Shown: one piece after another, positions 55,854-64,000 of the stretch | Position numbering within the stretch: position 1 is the stretch's first letter | Layout: each line of letters starts with the position of its first letter | Assembly (NCBI RefSeq): GCF_018449775.1 | Contig: NZ_JAAVVB010000002.1 | Coordinates: 620,001 to 684,000 of the forward strand | Direction: 5' to 3' | DNA from: Mucilaginibacter sp. dw_454 | GTDB taxonomy: Bacteria > Bacteroidota > Bacteroidia > Sphingobacteriales > Sphingobacteriaceae | Length of the DNA: 64,000 bases | The notes under the pieces: generated by a model | What the model was told of the DNA's origin: nothing | Seen by the model: only the letters and a program-made list of their open reading frames with translations | Databases searched by the model: none | Position numbers and translations under genes: made by a program

Positions 55854-57788
55854 ATGCAAACAGGAGAGAACGAACACGGCTTGCGCCGCATCATTGATTT
55901 TACAAGGCTGTTAAGCCTGGTGATCATGACCATTCATTTTTATATCACTTGTTATGCCGCTTTTGAGGCCTGGCACTTAACGGTACCCATCGTGATCCGC
56001 ATCACTGGTAATTTTGCCCGTATGCCCGTATTTCAAAATATGATGGACGCCAAAGCGGCAGCTTTATTTCTATTGGCGGTTTCCCTCATCGGATGCCGGG
56101 GGAGAAAAGAAGAAAAGATCAGGTTGAAAACGGCCGTCTCTTATATCTCCATCGGTTTGTTATTATTCTGGGGAAGCCAGCTTTTATTGTTACTGCAAGT
56201 AGCTGTTTTAATAAAAGCGATTGTTTATATGGGTATAACGGGATCAGGTTACCTGCTGATTTTAACAGGCGGAACATTAATCTCCCGTTTATTGCGTTTA
56301 AAATTCAAACAGGACATTTTTAATAAGAGCAACGAAACATTCCCGCAGGAAGAAAAACTGTTAGAAAACGAATATTCGGTAAACTTGCCGGCACAATACC
56401 AGTTAAAAGGCAGGACCCGTAAAAGTTGGATCAATATTATTAATCCATTTAGGGGCTTGACGGTATTGGGCAGCCCTGGTGCCGGTAAATCGTACTTTGT
56501 CATCAGGCATATCATTACGCAACATATCCGTAAAGGGTTCAGCATGTTCATTTATGATTTTAAATACCCGGATTTAACAAAGATCGCCTATAATACCTTA
56601 ATCAATAGTCTAGATGCCTACCCGGTAACACCGCAATTTTATGTCATTAATTTTGATGACCTGTCCCGTTCGCACCGCTGTAACCCTTTGGAGCCCGGCA
56701 CAATGGAAGATATTTCGGATGCAATGGAGGCGGCACGTACCATCATGATGGGTTTGAACCGCGAATGGATCCGCAAGCAGGGTGATTTTTTTGTGGAATC
56801 GCCGATCATGTATGTAACAGCAATAATCTGGTATCTGAAGAAATATAAAGATGGCAAATATTGCACCTTGCCGCATGTCGTAGAACTCATGCAGGTAGAA
56901 TATGCCAAACTGTTTGCAGTGCTCAAACAGCAACGGGAAATTGATGCGCTCATTAATCCTTTTATATCGGCTTTTGAAAATGATGCCATGGACCAGTTAG
57001 AAGGCCAGATCTCAGGTGCGGGTATTGCCATGGCCAAACTTTCCTCGCCACAATTATACTACGTTCTTTCCGGAAATGATTTTACGCTTGACCTGAATAA
57101 CCCCGAGCAGCCAAAACTGATCAGCCTGGGTAACAATCCTCAAAAACAACAGGTATATGGTGCGGTGCTATCTTTATATATTACCAAAATGATCAAACTG
57201 GTCAATAAACCGGGCCGGTTAAAATCCAGTCTGATCTTTGATGAATTTCCGACGATCTATTTCAATGGTATAGATACGCTGATGGCGACAGCACGCTCCA
57301 ATAAAGTAGCTACCACTTTGGCGGTGCAGGATTACAGCCAGTTAAGGCGGGATTACGGGAAGGAGCAGGCCGATGTGGTGATGAATATATCCGGAAATGT
57401 CATCAGCGGGCAGGTATCCGGTGACACGGCTAAAGCCTTATCGGAAAGCTTTGGCAAGATCATGCAGGACAGGCAAAGTACTTCAGTTAACAGCAGCGAT
57501 ACTTCAGTAAGTTATTCCGGTCAGCTGGATGCGGCCATTCCTGTATCGACGATCGCTTCCTTATCATCGGGCGAATTTGTAGGGATTGTAGCTGATGATC
57601 CGGAACAAAGGATCAAATTAAAAGCATTTCACGCTGAGATCATCAACGATCATGAGGCAATACGCCAGGAAGAAAGCCACTATAAACAGTTACCCGCATT
57701 GCGAACTATAACGCAGGCATTGGTGATGAATAATTATTTAAAGATCAAAATGGATATAGAGGAACTGATCCTGGACGAACTGAATTGA
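55854..57788 (+). CDS. VirD4/TraG-type coupling protein with YWFCY-like N-terminus
   Basis: 644 residues. Four membrane segments lie in residues 15-145, then an AAA+ motor with Walker A G-S-P-G-A-G-K-S (206-213) and Walker B L-I-F-D-E-F-P-T near residue 463. It delivers the relaxase-DNA complex to a type IV secretion channel. No other tra genes are seen in the window, so the element may use a channel from another element, or its own may lie outside. Confidence 0.88.
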   Translation: MQTGENEHGLRRIIDFTRLLSLVIMTIHFYITCYAAFEAWHLTVPIVIRITGNFARMPVFQNMMDAKAAALFLLAVSLIGCRGRKEEKIRLKTAVSYISIGLLLFWGSQLLLLLQVAVLIKAIVYMGITGSGYLLILTGGTLISRLLRLKFKQDIFNKSNETFPQEEKLLENEYSVNLPAQYQLKGRTRKSWINIINPFRGLTVLGSPGAGKSYFVIRHIITQHIRKGFSMFIYDFKYPDLTKIAYNTLINSLDAYPVTPQFYVINFDDLSRSHRCNPLEPGTMEDISDAMEAARTIMMGLNREWIRKQGDFFVESPIMYVTAIIWYLKKYKDGKYCTLPHVVELMQVEYAKLFAVLKQQREIDALINPFISAFENDAMDQLEGQISGAGIAMAKLSSPQLYYVLSGNDFTLDLNNPEQPKLISLGNNPQKQQVYGAVLSLYITKMIKLVNKPGRLKSSLIFDEFPTIYFNGIDTLMATARSNKVATTLAVQDYSQLRRDYGKEQADVVMNISGNVISGQVSGDTAKALSESFGKIMQDRQSTSVNSSDTSVSYSGQLDAAIPVSTIASLSSGEFVGIVADDPEQRIKLKAFHAEIINDHEAIRQEESHYKQLPALRTITQALVMNNYLKIKMDIEELILDELN

Positions 57789-57803
57789 TCTGGTCCTGTT
57801 GCA

Positions 57804-60446
57804 CTACAAAAGGCTGTAAAGATTGAATGCGCTATAAAAGAATAAATTACTGAAAGGCAAATCATCGGTGACTTTTTGGAGCAGATCTATTTTTTGAGCC
57901 TTGATATGCTGATCTCCTATATGTTCCAATAAACTGATGAAAAAGGGGCGGTCAGCTGTTGCCAATACATAAATGGCTTTTGAGAAGGCTTTCTTAATGT
58001 CATGGTGCTGCGCCAGGTCATTATAGAACAGCGATGAAAAAACGTAAGCCAGTATATCCATGAGTGGCCATTGAGGCGCAATTATCATGGCTTTTTGATT
58101 TTGCATCAGGATAGTTATAAATCCGGTTATTTCATGTGTGGTCTGGATATTGAACAGGTTTCCATTGATCGTATCAGCTGCATTGCAGGAATTCATCAGA
58201 TAAAGCCGATGCCTGGCCGTATGGAAATTTTTAAGGGTCAGCAGGGAAAAGGCGTCGGATGATAAACGGGCATAGTAGGGGTCTTTATAATTTGATATAG
58301 GCGTGCCGTGAGTGATGAAATGTACTGCATCTGCCGGGTTGATCCGCTCCATTCCATCCTGGATGTCTTTATCCTCAGTTACCTCAAGTATGAAAGTATC
58401 TTTAAACAGGTTTTTCACAACTGCAGCTTCTTCACTAAATAACGGTAGCTCATCTTTTTCGTTGATCAGGACAACGAATTTTTCAAATGTTCCTGTCGTC
58501 AGTTGTAAAGGATACATGACAGGACATTGTGCAATACTGAAATCGCCAGAGGCCGTCCTTTCCATTATTCCGGCATTTAACAAGCACGACGGCGCTAACG
58601 GCAAGAACGCATCTAAAAGACCAGGGAAGATGTATATACCATTTTTGTCCCGGATGTTAAGCTCTGACCAGGTGGGTGTCAGAATTTCATCGATGTAGGC
58701 CGTAGCATCTAAAAATACCTCTTTAAAACTTGCCCTGCTACCTCCCCGTCTATATTCCTGCAGTGCTTTTGGATAGCTCCTGATATCATACCATTCAATA
58801 ACGTTCCGGGCCTGCCGTTCACTATTAAGAGAATAAAGGGTAAAACCAGACCTTGTCAAAAATACGAATATAAGGATGTGACCCGTATTTAACTTATTCA
58901 CCGCCACTTGTTGTAATTCTTCCAGTCCATTAAAGCTGAAGGGGGGCGTGATCTGATACCTTTGGGTCAATTCGTCTGTTAGCAGCGCAAGATCCTGCCA
59001 GGGGATCTTACTCGTAGCAAGTTCCTCATCGGAAAAGATGTTTTCGATCTGGCTGGCATACTCAAAAGGGTCATCGTATTTTTCTTTGAAATTACTGATC
59101 ACCATCCCGCTATGATCATGCAAGCGTTCTATGATATGATTTAACCGTCTCTTGTCAGCATCGGAGACCTCAGATCGGTCATTCATATAACTTACCCAGC
59201 TAAGGATAGTCAGCCAGTCACTTTGTGAATTCTTTTTGAGGTAGATAAGTATGGGCAAAAGATCAACAACTTTGACCCGGAGGAATATTCCATCCGTTAC
59301 TTCCAGTATCCTGCTATAATATTTTGTCCGGATGCCGCGTCGGAAATGTGGCCTGATAGTAAATCTCATCGTTACCTCGATCCGGCCGACTGCACTTTTT
59401 ACATAGCTCAGCGCAACATTTGCTTCATCATTTTTAGCTAATATAAGCGCATAACAGATCTCATAATCGATCAGCATTTCGCATAAATAGAGATCAAGAT
59501 CTTTTTCGATCTCCGTGGATATATCACCTGCCAGCATTTGCAATGACCTGAATGTGACTAACGCTTCATCCCATTTTTCCAGGTCTTTCTGACAAATGCC
59601 AATATGATAGCCTATTCTTAATTTCTGGTGCTGATCGGTAGTTACAGTTTTCGCAAGTTCCGTAAATATCCCAAGCGCCTTTTCTGTATGACGTAGCCTC
59701 ATATTCAATGTGGCATAATTAAAACGCTGATGTTCGGGAATGATCTCATCGGCCTCCCTCAATGCTTCAAAAGCCTTATCATATACTTCGAGCGCATATT
59801 CATTATCATTCTCTTCAACGCAAACTCCGGCAAGCGCCAGCATCACCTCGATATGGAGGTCAGGCCTGTCCGCGTCAACTACCATCCTTTCCGCATCATC
59901 CAGCATCCGGTAGGCGGATTGAAAGGCTCCTTGCCTTGAAAATACGTTCACAGCATGGAAAATGAATTTCAACGTTTCCGGAATTTCATTTATAGCACGG
60001 TAATAATCAATGATCGCCTTGTCTATCAATAAAAGACTATCCTCACCTATGACCTCTATATCTACAGTTGTCCATGTATTCTGGCAGATCATATGACCGC
60101 TACCATAAGCGACAGGCTCCTGAGCACAAAAATGAAGCGCCCTGTTTAAGTTCTTTATGAGCGTTGCCGGTTCTAACTTGTATAAATTCGACAGAATGAC
60201 AAAATGCCAAACCAAACCTACACGAGAGGGGTCATCAGAAGTCGCGAACAGGTCCATTATAATTGTACTAAGCTGCGCTGACAGTGCGGCCTCCCTTTCA
60301 GGCAGATCTTCTAAATAGCCGATCAACGCTTCGAATCTGTCATCGGGTAAGCCATTTTCCAGCTGCCGCTCTATAAAGGAACGGAAAGCGTCAACTCCAT
60401 TGCAGATAGAAAATTCAAGCTGTTGTAAAAAATCAATATCTTCCAT
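57804..60446 (-). CDS. TPR-CHAT protein (caspase-like protease) downstream of McrBC
   Basis: 880 residues. The first about 400 are helical with TPR-like repeats (for example A-L-E-V-Y-D-K-A-F-E-A-L, A-L-G-I-F-T-E-L-A). The end is a CHAT domain with the catalytic His713 in H-F-I-T-H-G-T-P and Cys754 in L-M-N-S-C-N-A-A-D, both intact. CHAT proteases such as TPR-CHAT of type III-E CRISPR act as triggered death or regulatory proteases. The gene starts 37 bases after mcrC on the same strand and probably shares its transcript. Confidence 0.87.
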   Translation of the reverse strand: MEDIDFLQQLEFSICNGVDAFRSFIERQLENGLPDDRFEALIGYLEDLPEREAALSAQLSTIIMDLFATSDDPSRVGLVWHFVILSNLYKLEPATLIKNLNRALHFCAQEPVAYGSGHMICQNTWTTVDIEVIGEDSLLLIDKAIIDYYRAINEIPETLKFIFHAVNVFSRQGAFQSAYRMLDDAERMVVDADRPDLHIEVMLALAGVCVEENDNEYALEVYDKAFEALREADEIIPEHQRFNYATLNMRLRHTEKALGIFTELAKTVTTDQHQKLRIGYHIGICQKDLEKWDEALVTFRSLQMLAGDISTEIEKDLDLYLCEMLIDYEICYALILAKNDEANVALSYVKSAVGRIEVTMRFTIRPHFRRGIRTKYYSRILEVTDGIFLRVKVVDLLPILIYLKKNSQSDWLTILSWVSYMNDRSEVSDADKRRLNHIIERLHDHSGMVISNFKEKYDDPFEYASQIENIFSDEELATSKIPWQDLALLTDELTQRYQITPPFSFNGLEELQQVAVNKLNTGHILIFVFLTRSGFTLYSLNSERQARNVIEWYDIRSYPKALQEYRRGGSRASFKEVFLDATAYIDEILTPTWSELNIRDKNGIYIFPGLLDAFLPLAPSCLLNAGIMERTASGDFSIAQCPVMYPLQLTTGTFEKFVVLINEKDELPLFSEEAAVVKNLFKDTFILEVTEDKDIQDGMERINPADAVHFITHGTPISNYKDPYYARLSSDAFSLLTLKNFHTARHRLYLMNSCNAADTINGNLFNIQTTHEITGFITILMQNQKAMIIAPQWPLMDILAYVFSSLFYNDLAQHHDIKKAFSKAIYVLATADRPFFISLLEHIGDQHIKAQKIDLLQKVTDDLPFSNLFFYSAFNLYSLL

Positions 60447-60483
60447 ATGATAACAGATTCAATTTAGTATCATAACCATAAGA

Positions 60484-61803
60484 TCATATATCACGAGCCT
60501 TCAGAAAGGGCAATTCCACAGACTTACGATGGAATTTGGTGAAGTCATCGATCGCAATCCCTTTAAGGGCATCCAAGGCCAGTGAGCCTGAAGTATTATC
60601 ATCCCGTAGCGGGTAAATAATGATACAATCCACAACCGCAGCATCTGCGGACTCAGCCGTTATTCCCAACGCTTTCAGTACGCCCCTGTCGCGGGCGTAT
60701 CCGCTCAGCTGCCGTATGTCACTACCTTCATATTTTTCATGGTAACGCGGCTTGTATTTAGCATCAATGACTGCCTTACTTCCTTCCAGGCACAATAAAA
60801 AATCCGGGTAGCCGTATTTCCCTTTTACCTGGAATTTTATGAATCTTCCGTAGCTTTCTTTCCGGAGTTTTGATAATACATATAGTTCATATAATTTACT
60901 CATGTCGATCCAGAAAGGCGGTACCTTTACGGTCTTACCACGGGTCTCAATGGTATTGATGTTATAACCATAGCGCTGAAAGATCATTTTGGCAAGTCTC
61001 AGCCCTTCCCGGTATTCTTTAAAGAATGGATTGATCCTGATGTTTTGGATGTCATTGATATGGGCAGAATCGGAGACGGTTTCAAAAGCGGGGGTGATGT
61101 AATTCGTTAACGCCTCCATAACGGGACGATGTTCTTTCAGTCTGAATGAATTCAGGTAACGGAGTGCAAAATTCAGCGCTTTTTTCAATATCCTGTTCTC
61201 TAATCCATTGATGCCGAATTCATGATACTGGCAAATATGGTGTAAGGGCCTGTTCTTTAGGTTGTTTTGACGTATTTGCCTGGGGATCATTATCTTTCCC
61301 TTGATGCGGTTATTCAGGTCCTCTGTGACAGGATAGTAGCTTTTTTTCAACCCTTTTGAAACTATAGCTTTCATTATTTTCAGGAACTGATAGACCAGTA
61401 ATGGGGTCAGCAGGTCAAGCTGGTGCGGTAATTCGATCTCCGGTTCTCCGGTCTTCATATCGAATACAGATGAAAAATGATCTCCGATATCCTCATTGGA
61501 CAGGCCATCGAACAACATCCGGTAAAAATCGGTACTTCTTTCTTCGCTGTTCAGTTTAGGTTCGATATAAACTGCCAGCTTCCCTTTTTCCAGCCAGTCT
61601 GCGCCGATATAATAAGAACTGTGGATGGTTCTTTTTCCATTCCAGTGTGCTCTCAACTCCAAACAACACTTTTTTTCATCTCCCTTGAAGAACAGGGATG
61701 ACCAGGAAACGTGTTCGTCAGACTGAATGAAATTGCTCAGATCAAGTCCGTTGGGGTAGCCACAGTGTTCACTGATGGGCCCGTTATTCAGTAAGCGCGT
61801 CAT
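60484..61803 (-). CDS. mcrC: McrC nuclease subunit
   Basis: 439 residues. The N-terminal part matches McrC partners of McrB. K-I-M-I-P-R-Q-I and F-G-I-N-G-L-E-N-R-I-L lie in the middle. The PD-(D/E)XK core near the C-terminus is Y-P-D-F-L-L followed by A-V-I-D-A-K-Y-K. It cuts DNA once McrB has hydrolysed GTP and translocated. Its start overlaps the mcrB stop by 20 bases. Confidence 0.92.
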   Translation of the reverse strand: MTRLLNNGPISEHCGYPNGLDLSNFIQSDEHVSWSSLFFKGDEKKCCLELRAHWNGKRTIHSSYYIGADWLEKGKLAVYIEPKLNSEERSTDFYRMLFDGLSNEDIGDHFSSVFDMKTGEPEIELPHQLDLLTPLLVYQFLKIMKAIVSKGLKKSYYPVTEDLNNRIKGKIMIPRQIRQNNLKNRPLHHICQYHEFGINGLENRILKKALNFALRYLNSFRLKEHRPVMEALTNYITPAFETVSDSAHINDIQNIRINPFFKEYREGLRLAKMIFQRYGYNINTIETRGKTVKVPPFWIDMSKLYELYVLSKLRKESYGRFIKFQVKGKYGYPDFLLCLEGSKAVIDAKYKPRYHEKYEGSDIRQLSGYARDRGVLKALGITAESADAAVVDCIIIYPLRDDNTSGSLALDALKGIAIDDFTKFHRKSVELPFLKARDI

Positions 61804-63661
61804 AACAGGCTCTTATTTTTTCGTCTGGAAGGTCTGTGAGTATACCATCCTTTACGTATTCATGTAATAACGGTAAGATCTCATAAATGAATTTTAACTT
61901 CAATTGCGGAACATTGTCTGCCAAAAAGTAACTATGGCCAGGCATTACGTCCTTCGCGTCGAATTCTGAAGCGATATAAATGCTCGCCGAGGGGTCATCT
62001 TCATTTGCAAAAAGGGTCTCGACCTGTTTAAACAATACTTTCGCTTGTGGAAGGGAGATAACATCCACATCCGGCGTGATATCAGCGAAAACAAAACGCC
62101 TTCTGATCGCGTAATCAAGATGTCCTACCGACCTGTCGGCTGTATTCATGGTGCCGATGATATACAGGTTGGAGGGGACGGTGATCAGGTTTTCCCCTTC
62201 ATCCAGATCGTAAATGCTTTTTACAGGCACGTTGCGGTATTCCAGGGCAAATATGAGTTCGCCAAGCACTGCCGGAAGACTTGCCCGGTTGATCTCATCG
62301 ATCACCAGGATGAACGGCTTCTCTTCTACCTGATGAGACGGGGTGGAGGGTTCTTTTACACCTTCGGTATTCAGGTAAGTCCGGAACAGCTCCAGAATTT
62401 TCAACCAGTAGCTGCTGTTCCCTTTAGCGGATAGGGAAAGCGTTGGTAGTTCCCTGATCTCCTGTAAGGTCTTTACATCTTTCAGATACATTTCTTTAAG
62501 GTCTGTATAGGGAACGCCGCCGTCTATGTCCCAGGTATCGCCTTTGTACCTGATCGTAGAATTTGTAATACGGGTTATATACGCGAAATCAGTCAGTTTG
62601 ATCTTACCGGTATCGGTAAGCTGGGTCTCCAGTGACCCCTGAAATTTCCCGATCATCTGCTGCGTCCATTCTTCCCTGGTCGTTAACTCGACCGTCTTTT
62701 TACTGTCAAGTAAATTCTGGTTGGCCAATAAAGCAAAATTCGTAAAGGTCTTGTTTTCGGCCTTATATTCTATAGCATTATCTTTTGCTTTGGCAGCAAT
62801 GCCCCTGATAAAGTCTTCATAGGCATAGGCCGGATGGAATTGAACAAATTCATATTGACCGGTTTCACGTAATTTGAGTATCTCCTTATCTCTCGCCGCC
62901 TTTTCTTTGCTCATCGGTCGTTTAAATATCAATTGATGGGCTATTTCCTGGGCGGTATAGGTTTTTCCTGTACCTGGCGCGCCTTGCAGAATGAGCTGCG
63001 GTTTGACCGTTAGTAAAAGATCGGTGTATTTTGCTATTTCCTGCATGTTTGCAAAACTTTGATTTTTCGTGGTGTAGATCAGCGAGTAGACCGGGAGTTG
63101 TCTTTTCAGGTCATTGATCAGGATATTAAGATCGCTGTCCTGGAGCTCATAGCTATCGTTTACCTGTTGGACCGGCAGCTCTTTTCCAAATAGTGTAAAG
63201 GTATTGTCCCTGGGTTTGACAAGTTCCGATCTGTTCCCCCATACGAACCGGTAGTCTGGCAGCATAGCGGTGATCTCGGCTTCTTTAGCGAGGAATGCTT
63301 TCATGAAAGGCCGGATATAATCTACAGGGTACATGGCATTTTTGAATGGCACATACTGGGCGCTAAAACCTAACCCATAAAATACCGTATCATTATCAAA
63401 CGAAATATGATATTGGATCTCTGTGCCTCCGCCCTTATTGATGGCCCACTTATCCTCATCATGTGGATTACCGAAGAGCTGAAGGCCGCTGATACGCAAA
63501 GCGCCCTTTAATCTTTTACTGGTATACTGAAATTCTTTGATGAAGTCAATTCCGGCTGCTTTGTCGATAGCTTTGGACAATTCGGTGATATTCCTGAAGA
63601 TCATTAATGATAATGGATAGGTGGTTTCTCGTCCTGCTAATATGCTGTTTAGTTTCATCAT
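61784..63661 (-). CDS. mcrB: McrB-type AAA+ GTPase
   Basis: 625 residues from the ATG at 63661 (TTG at 63667 is an alternative). N-terminal half (1-190) is the DNA-recognition part; it is unlike the E. coli McrB DUF3578 domain as far as I can judge. The motor has G-A-P-G-T-G-K-T (about 227-234), V-I-D-E-I-N-R-A and the McrB signature M-N-T-A-D-R-S-V. It forms a hexamer that senses modified DNA and drives McrC. Confidence 0.92.
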   Translation of the reverse strand: MMKLNSILAGRETTYPLSLMIFRNITELSKAIDKAAGIDFIKEFQYTSKRLKGALRISGLQLFGNPHDEDKWAINKGGGTEIQYHISFDNDTVFYGLGFSAQYVPFKNAMYPVDYIRPFMKAFLAKEAEITAMLPDYRFVWGNRSELVKPRDNTFTLFGKELPVQQVNDSYELQDSDLNILINDLKRQLPVYSLIYTTKNQSFANMQEIAKYTDLLLTVKPQLILQGAPGTGKTYTAQEIAHQLIFKRPMSKEKAARDKEILKLRETGQYEFVQFHPAYAYEDFIRGIAAKAKDNAIEYKAENKTFTNFALLANQNLLDSKKTVELTTREEWTQQMIGKFQGSLETQLTDTGKIKLTDFAYITRITNSTIRYKGDTWDIDGGVPYTDLKEMYLKDVKTLQEIRELPTLSLSAKGNSSYWLKILELFRTYLNTEGVKEPSTPSHQVEEKPFILVIDEINRASLPAVLGELIFALEYRNVPVKSIYDLDEGENLITVPSNLYIIGTMNTADRSVGHLDYAIRRRFVFADITPDVDVISLPQAKVLFKQVETLFANEDDPSASIYIASEFDAKDVMPGHSYFLADNVPQLKLKFIYEILPLLHEYVKDGILTDLPDEKIRACYDALTE

Positions 63662-63742
63662 ATCCAAAATAATTTGGGGAGAACTTTGTAACGACGGGAG
63701 ATCATATTAAATCATAAATTTGAGCTTCAACCTTATTCAATT

Positions 63743-64000
63743 ATGACCACGTCCAATTCCGTTTTCAAAAAAATGATCATTGATACCGTTAATCAAAAGA
63801 AAGGCGAATCTTTTTTTATAGATGTTTTTTACAATGAAGCCATCCGTCAGATCCGGTTCGATAAGGCAGACCGTGCATCTACTGTCCTGAAACGAAAGGC
63901 AACGGGAGAAGAATCGTGGAAAAGGAACCTGAGAAATTGTTTGCAAACACTAAAGACAAATGGTGAACTGGTCAACTCTTCACCAGGTTTCTGGCGGTCA
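63743..64000 (+). CDS. N-terminus of a gene divergent from mcrB, winged-helix-like (partial)
   Basis: ATG at 63743; 86 codons are open to the right edge. The part S-W-K-R-N-L-R-N-C-L-Q-T-L-K-T-N-G-E-L followed by S-P-G-F-W-R resembles the winged-helix N-terminus (Mrr_N-like) of restriction endonucleases. It is 81 bases from the mcrB start. The full function lies outside the window. Confidence 0.65.
   Translation, partial: MTTSNSVFKKMIIDTVNQKKGESFFIDVFYNEAIRQIRFDKADRASTVLKRKATGEESWKRNLRNCLQTLKTNGELVNSSPGFWRS

Noticed and set aside
1..64000. CRISPR arrays, complete insertion sequences and rRNA genes
   Set aside because: No regularly spaced repeats, transposase genes or rRNA sequence were found by reading both strands.

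Overview
The window looks like a chromosome segment of a Bacteroidota bacterium, most likely Sphingobacteriaceae (Mucilaginibacter or Pedobacter type). The evidence is two SusC/SusD outer-membrane uptake loci, an ECF sigma/FecR pair, a short RpoD of the Bacteroidota type, a homogentisate operon led by a long aromatic amino acid hydroxylase, and TAnnTTTG-like promoter boxes. Genus is inferred from gene content only.

Bases 1-33985 are ordinary core and metabolic DNA. In order they hold: the end of a sugar locus (secreted protein C-terminus, FucP-type sugar permease, TAT-exported Gfo/Idh/MocA protein of the GH109 type); stress genes (manganese catalase, DUF892 protein); rpoD; an Lrp regulator divergent from a cysteine-synthase-like gene and a DsbD-type thiol reductase whose reading frame is broken; tryptophanase; a seven-gene SusCD locus with ECF sigma, FecR, lipoproteins, a TlpA thioredoxin and a two-domain serine protease; the phenylalanine/tyrosine degradation operon (PhhA, HppD, HmgA, flavin reductase, fumarylacetoacetase) with a divergent Lrp regulator; and a cystathionine-lyase-like gene plus APC permease divergent from a LacI regulator.

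Bases 33986-41127 hold a second SusCD locus of four genes. Its 685-base leader carries three copies of an 18-bp palindromic operator. A fourth copy lies before the APC permease and is 17/18 identical, on the opposite strand, to one of the three. The LacI regulator between them therefore probably controls both units.

From about 41960 to the right edge the DNA is an integrated mobile element. It starts at a 15-bp match to a tRNA or tmRNA 3' end (including CCA), next to a strong hairpin that is probably the displaced terminator of that RNA gene. The element carries an excisionase-like HTH protein, a structured candidate oriT, MobC, a relaxase and a VirD4/TraG coupling protein. No integrase is visible, and the right end lies outside the window.

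The element's cargo is anti-phage defence. Island one (43082-53220) has Vsr, a cytosine-5 DNA methyltransferase, a MORC/MutL-like GHKL ATPase, an unrecognised small protein, a Z1-domain helicase-like ATPase, an AIPR protein and a convergent HNH endonuclease. Island two (57804-63661) is an operon of McrB, McrC and a TPR-CHAT protein with an intact His/Cys protease dyad. A divergent gene with a winged-helix N-terminus runs off the right edge. The most interesting points are the McrBC-CHAT coupling, which suggests modified-DNA sensing wired to a caspase-like protease, and the presence of a cytosine methyltransferase and an McrBC system on one element, which must somehow avoid self-attack.
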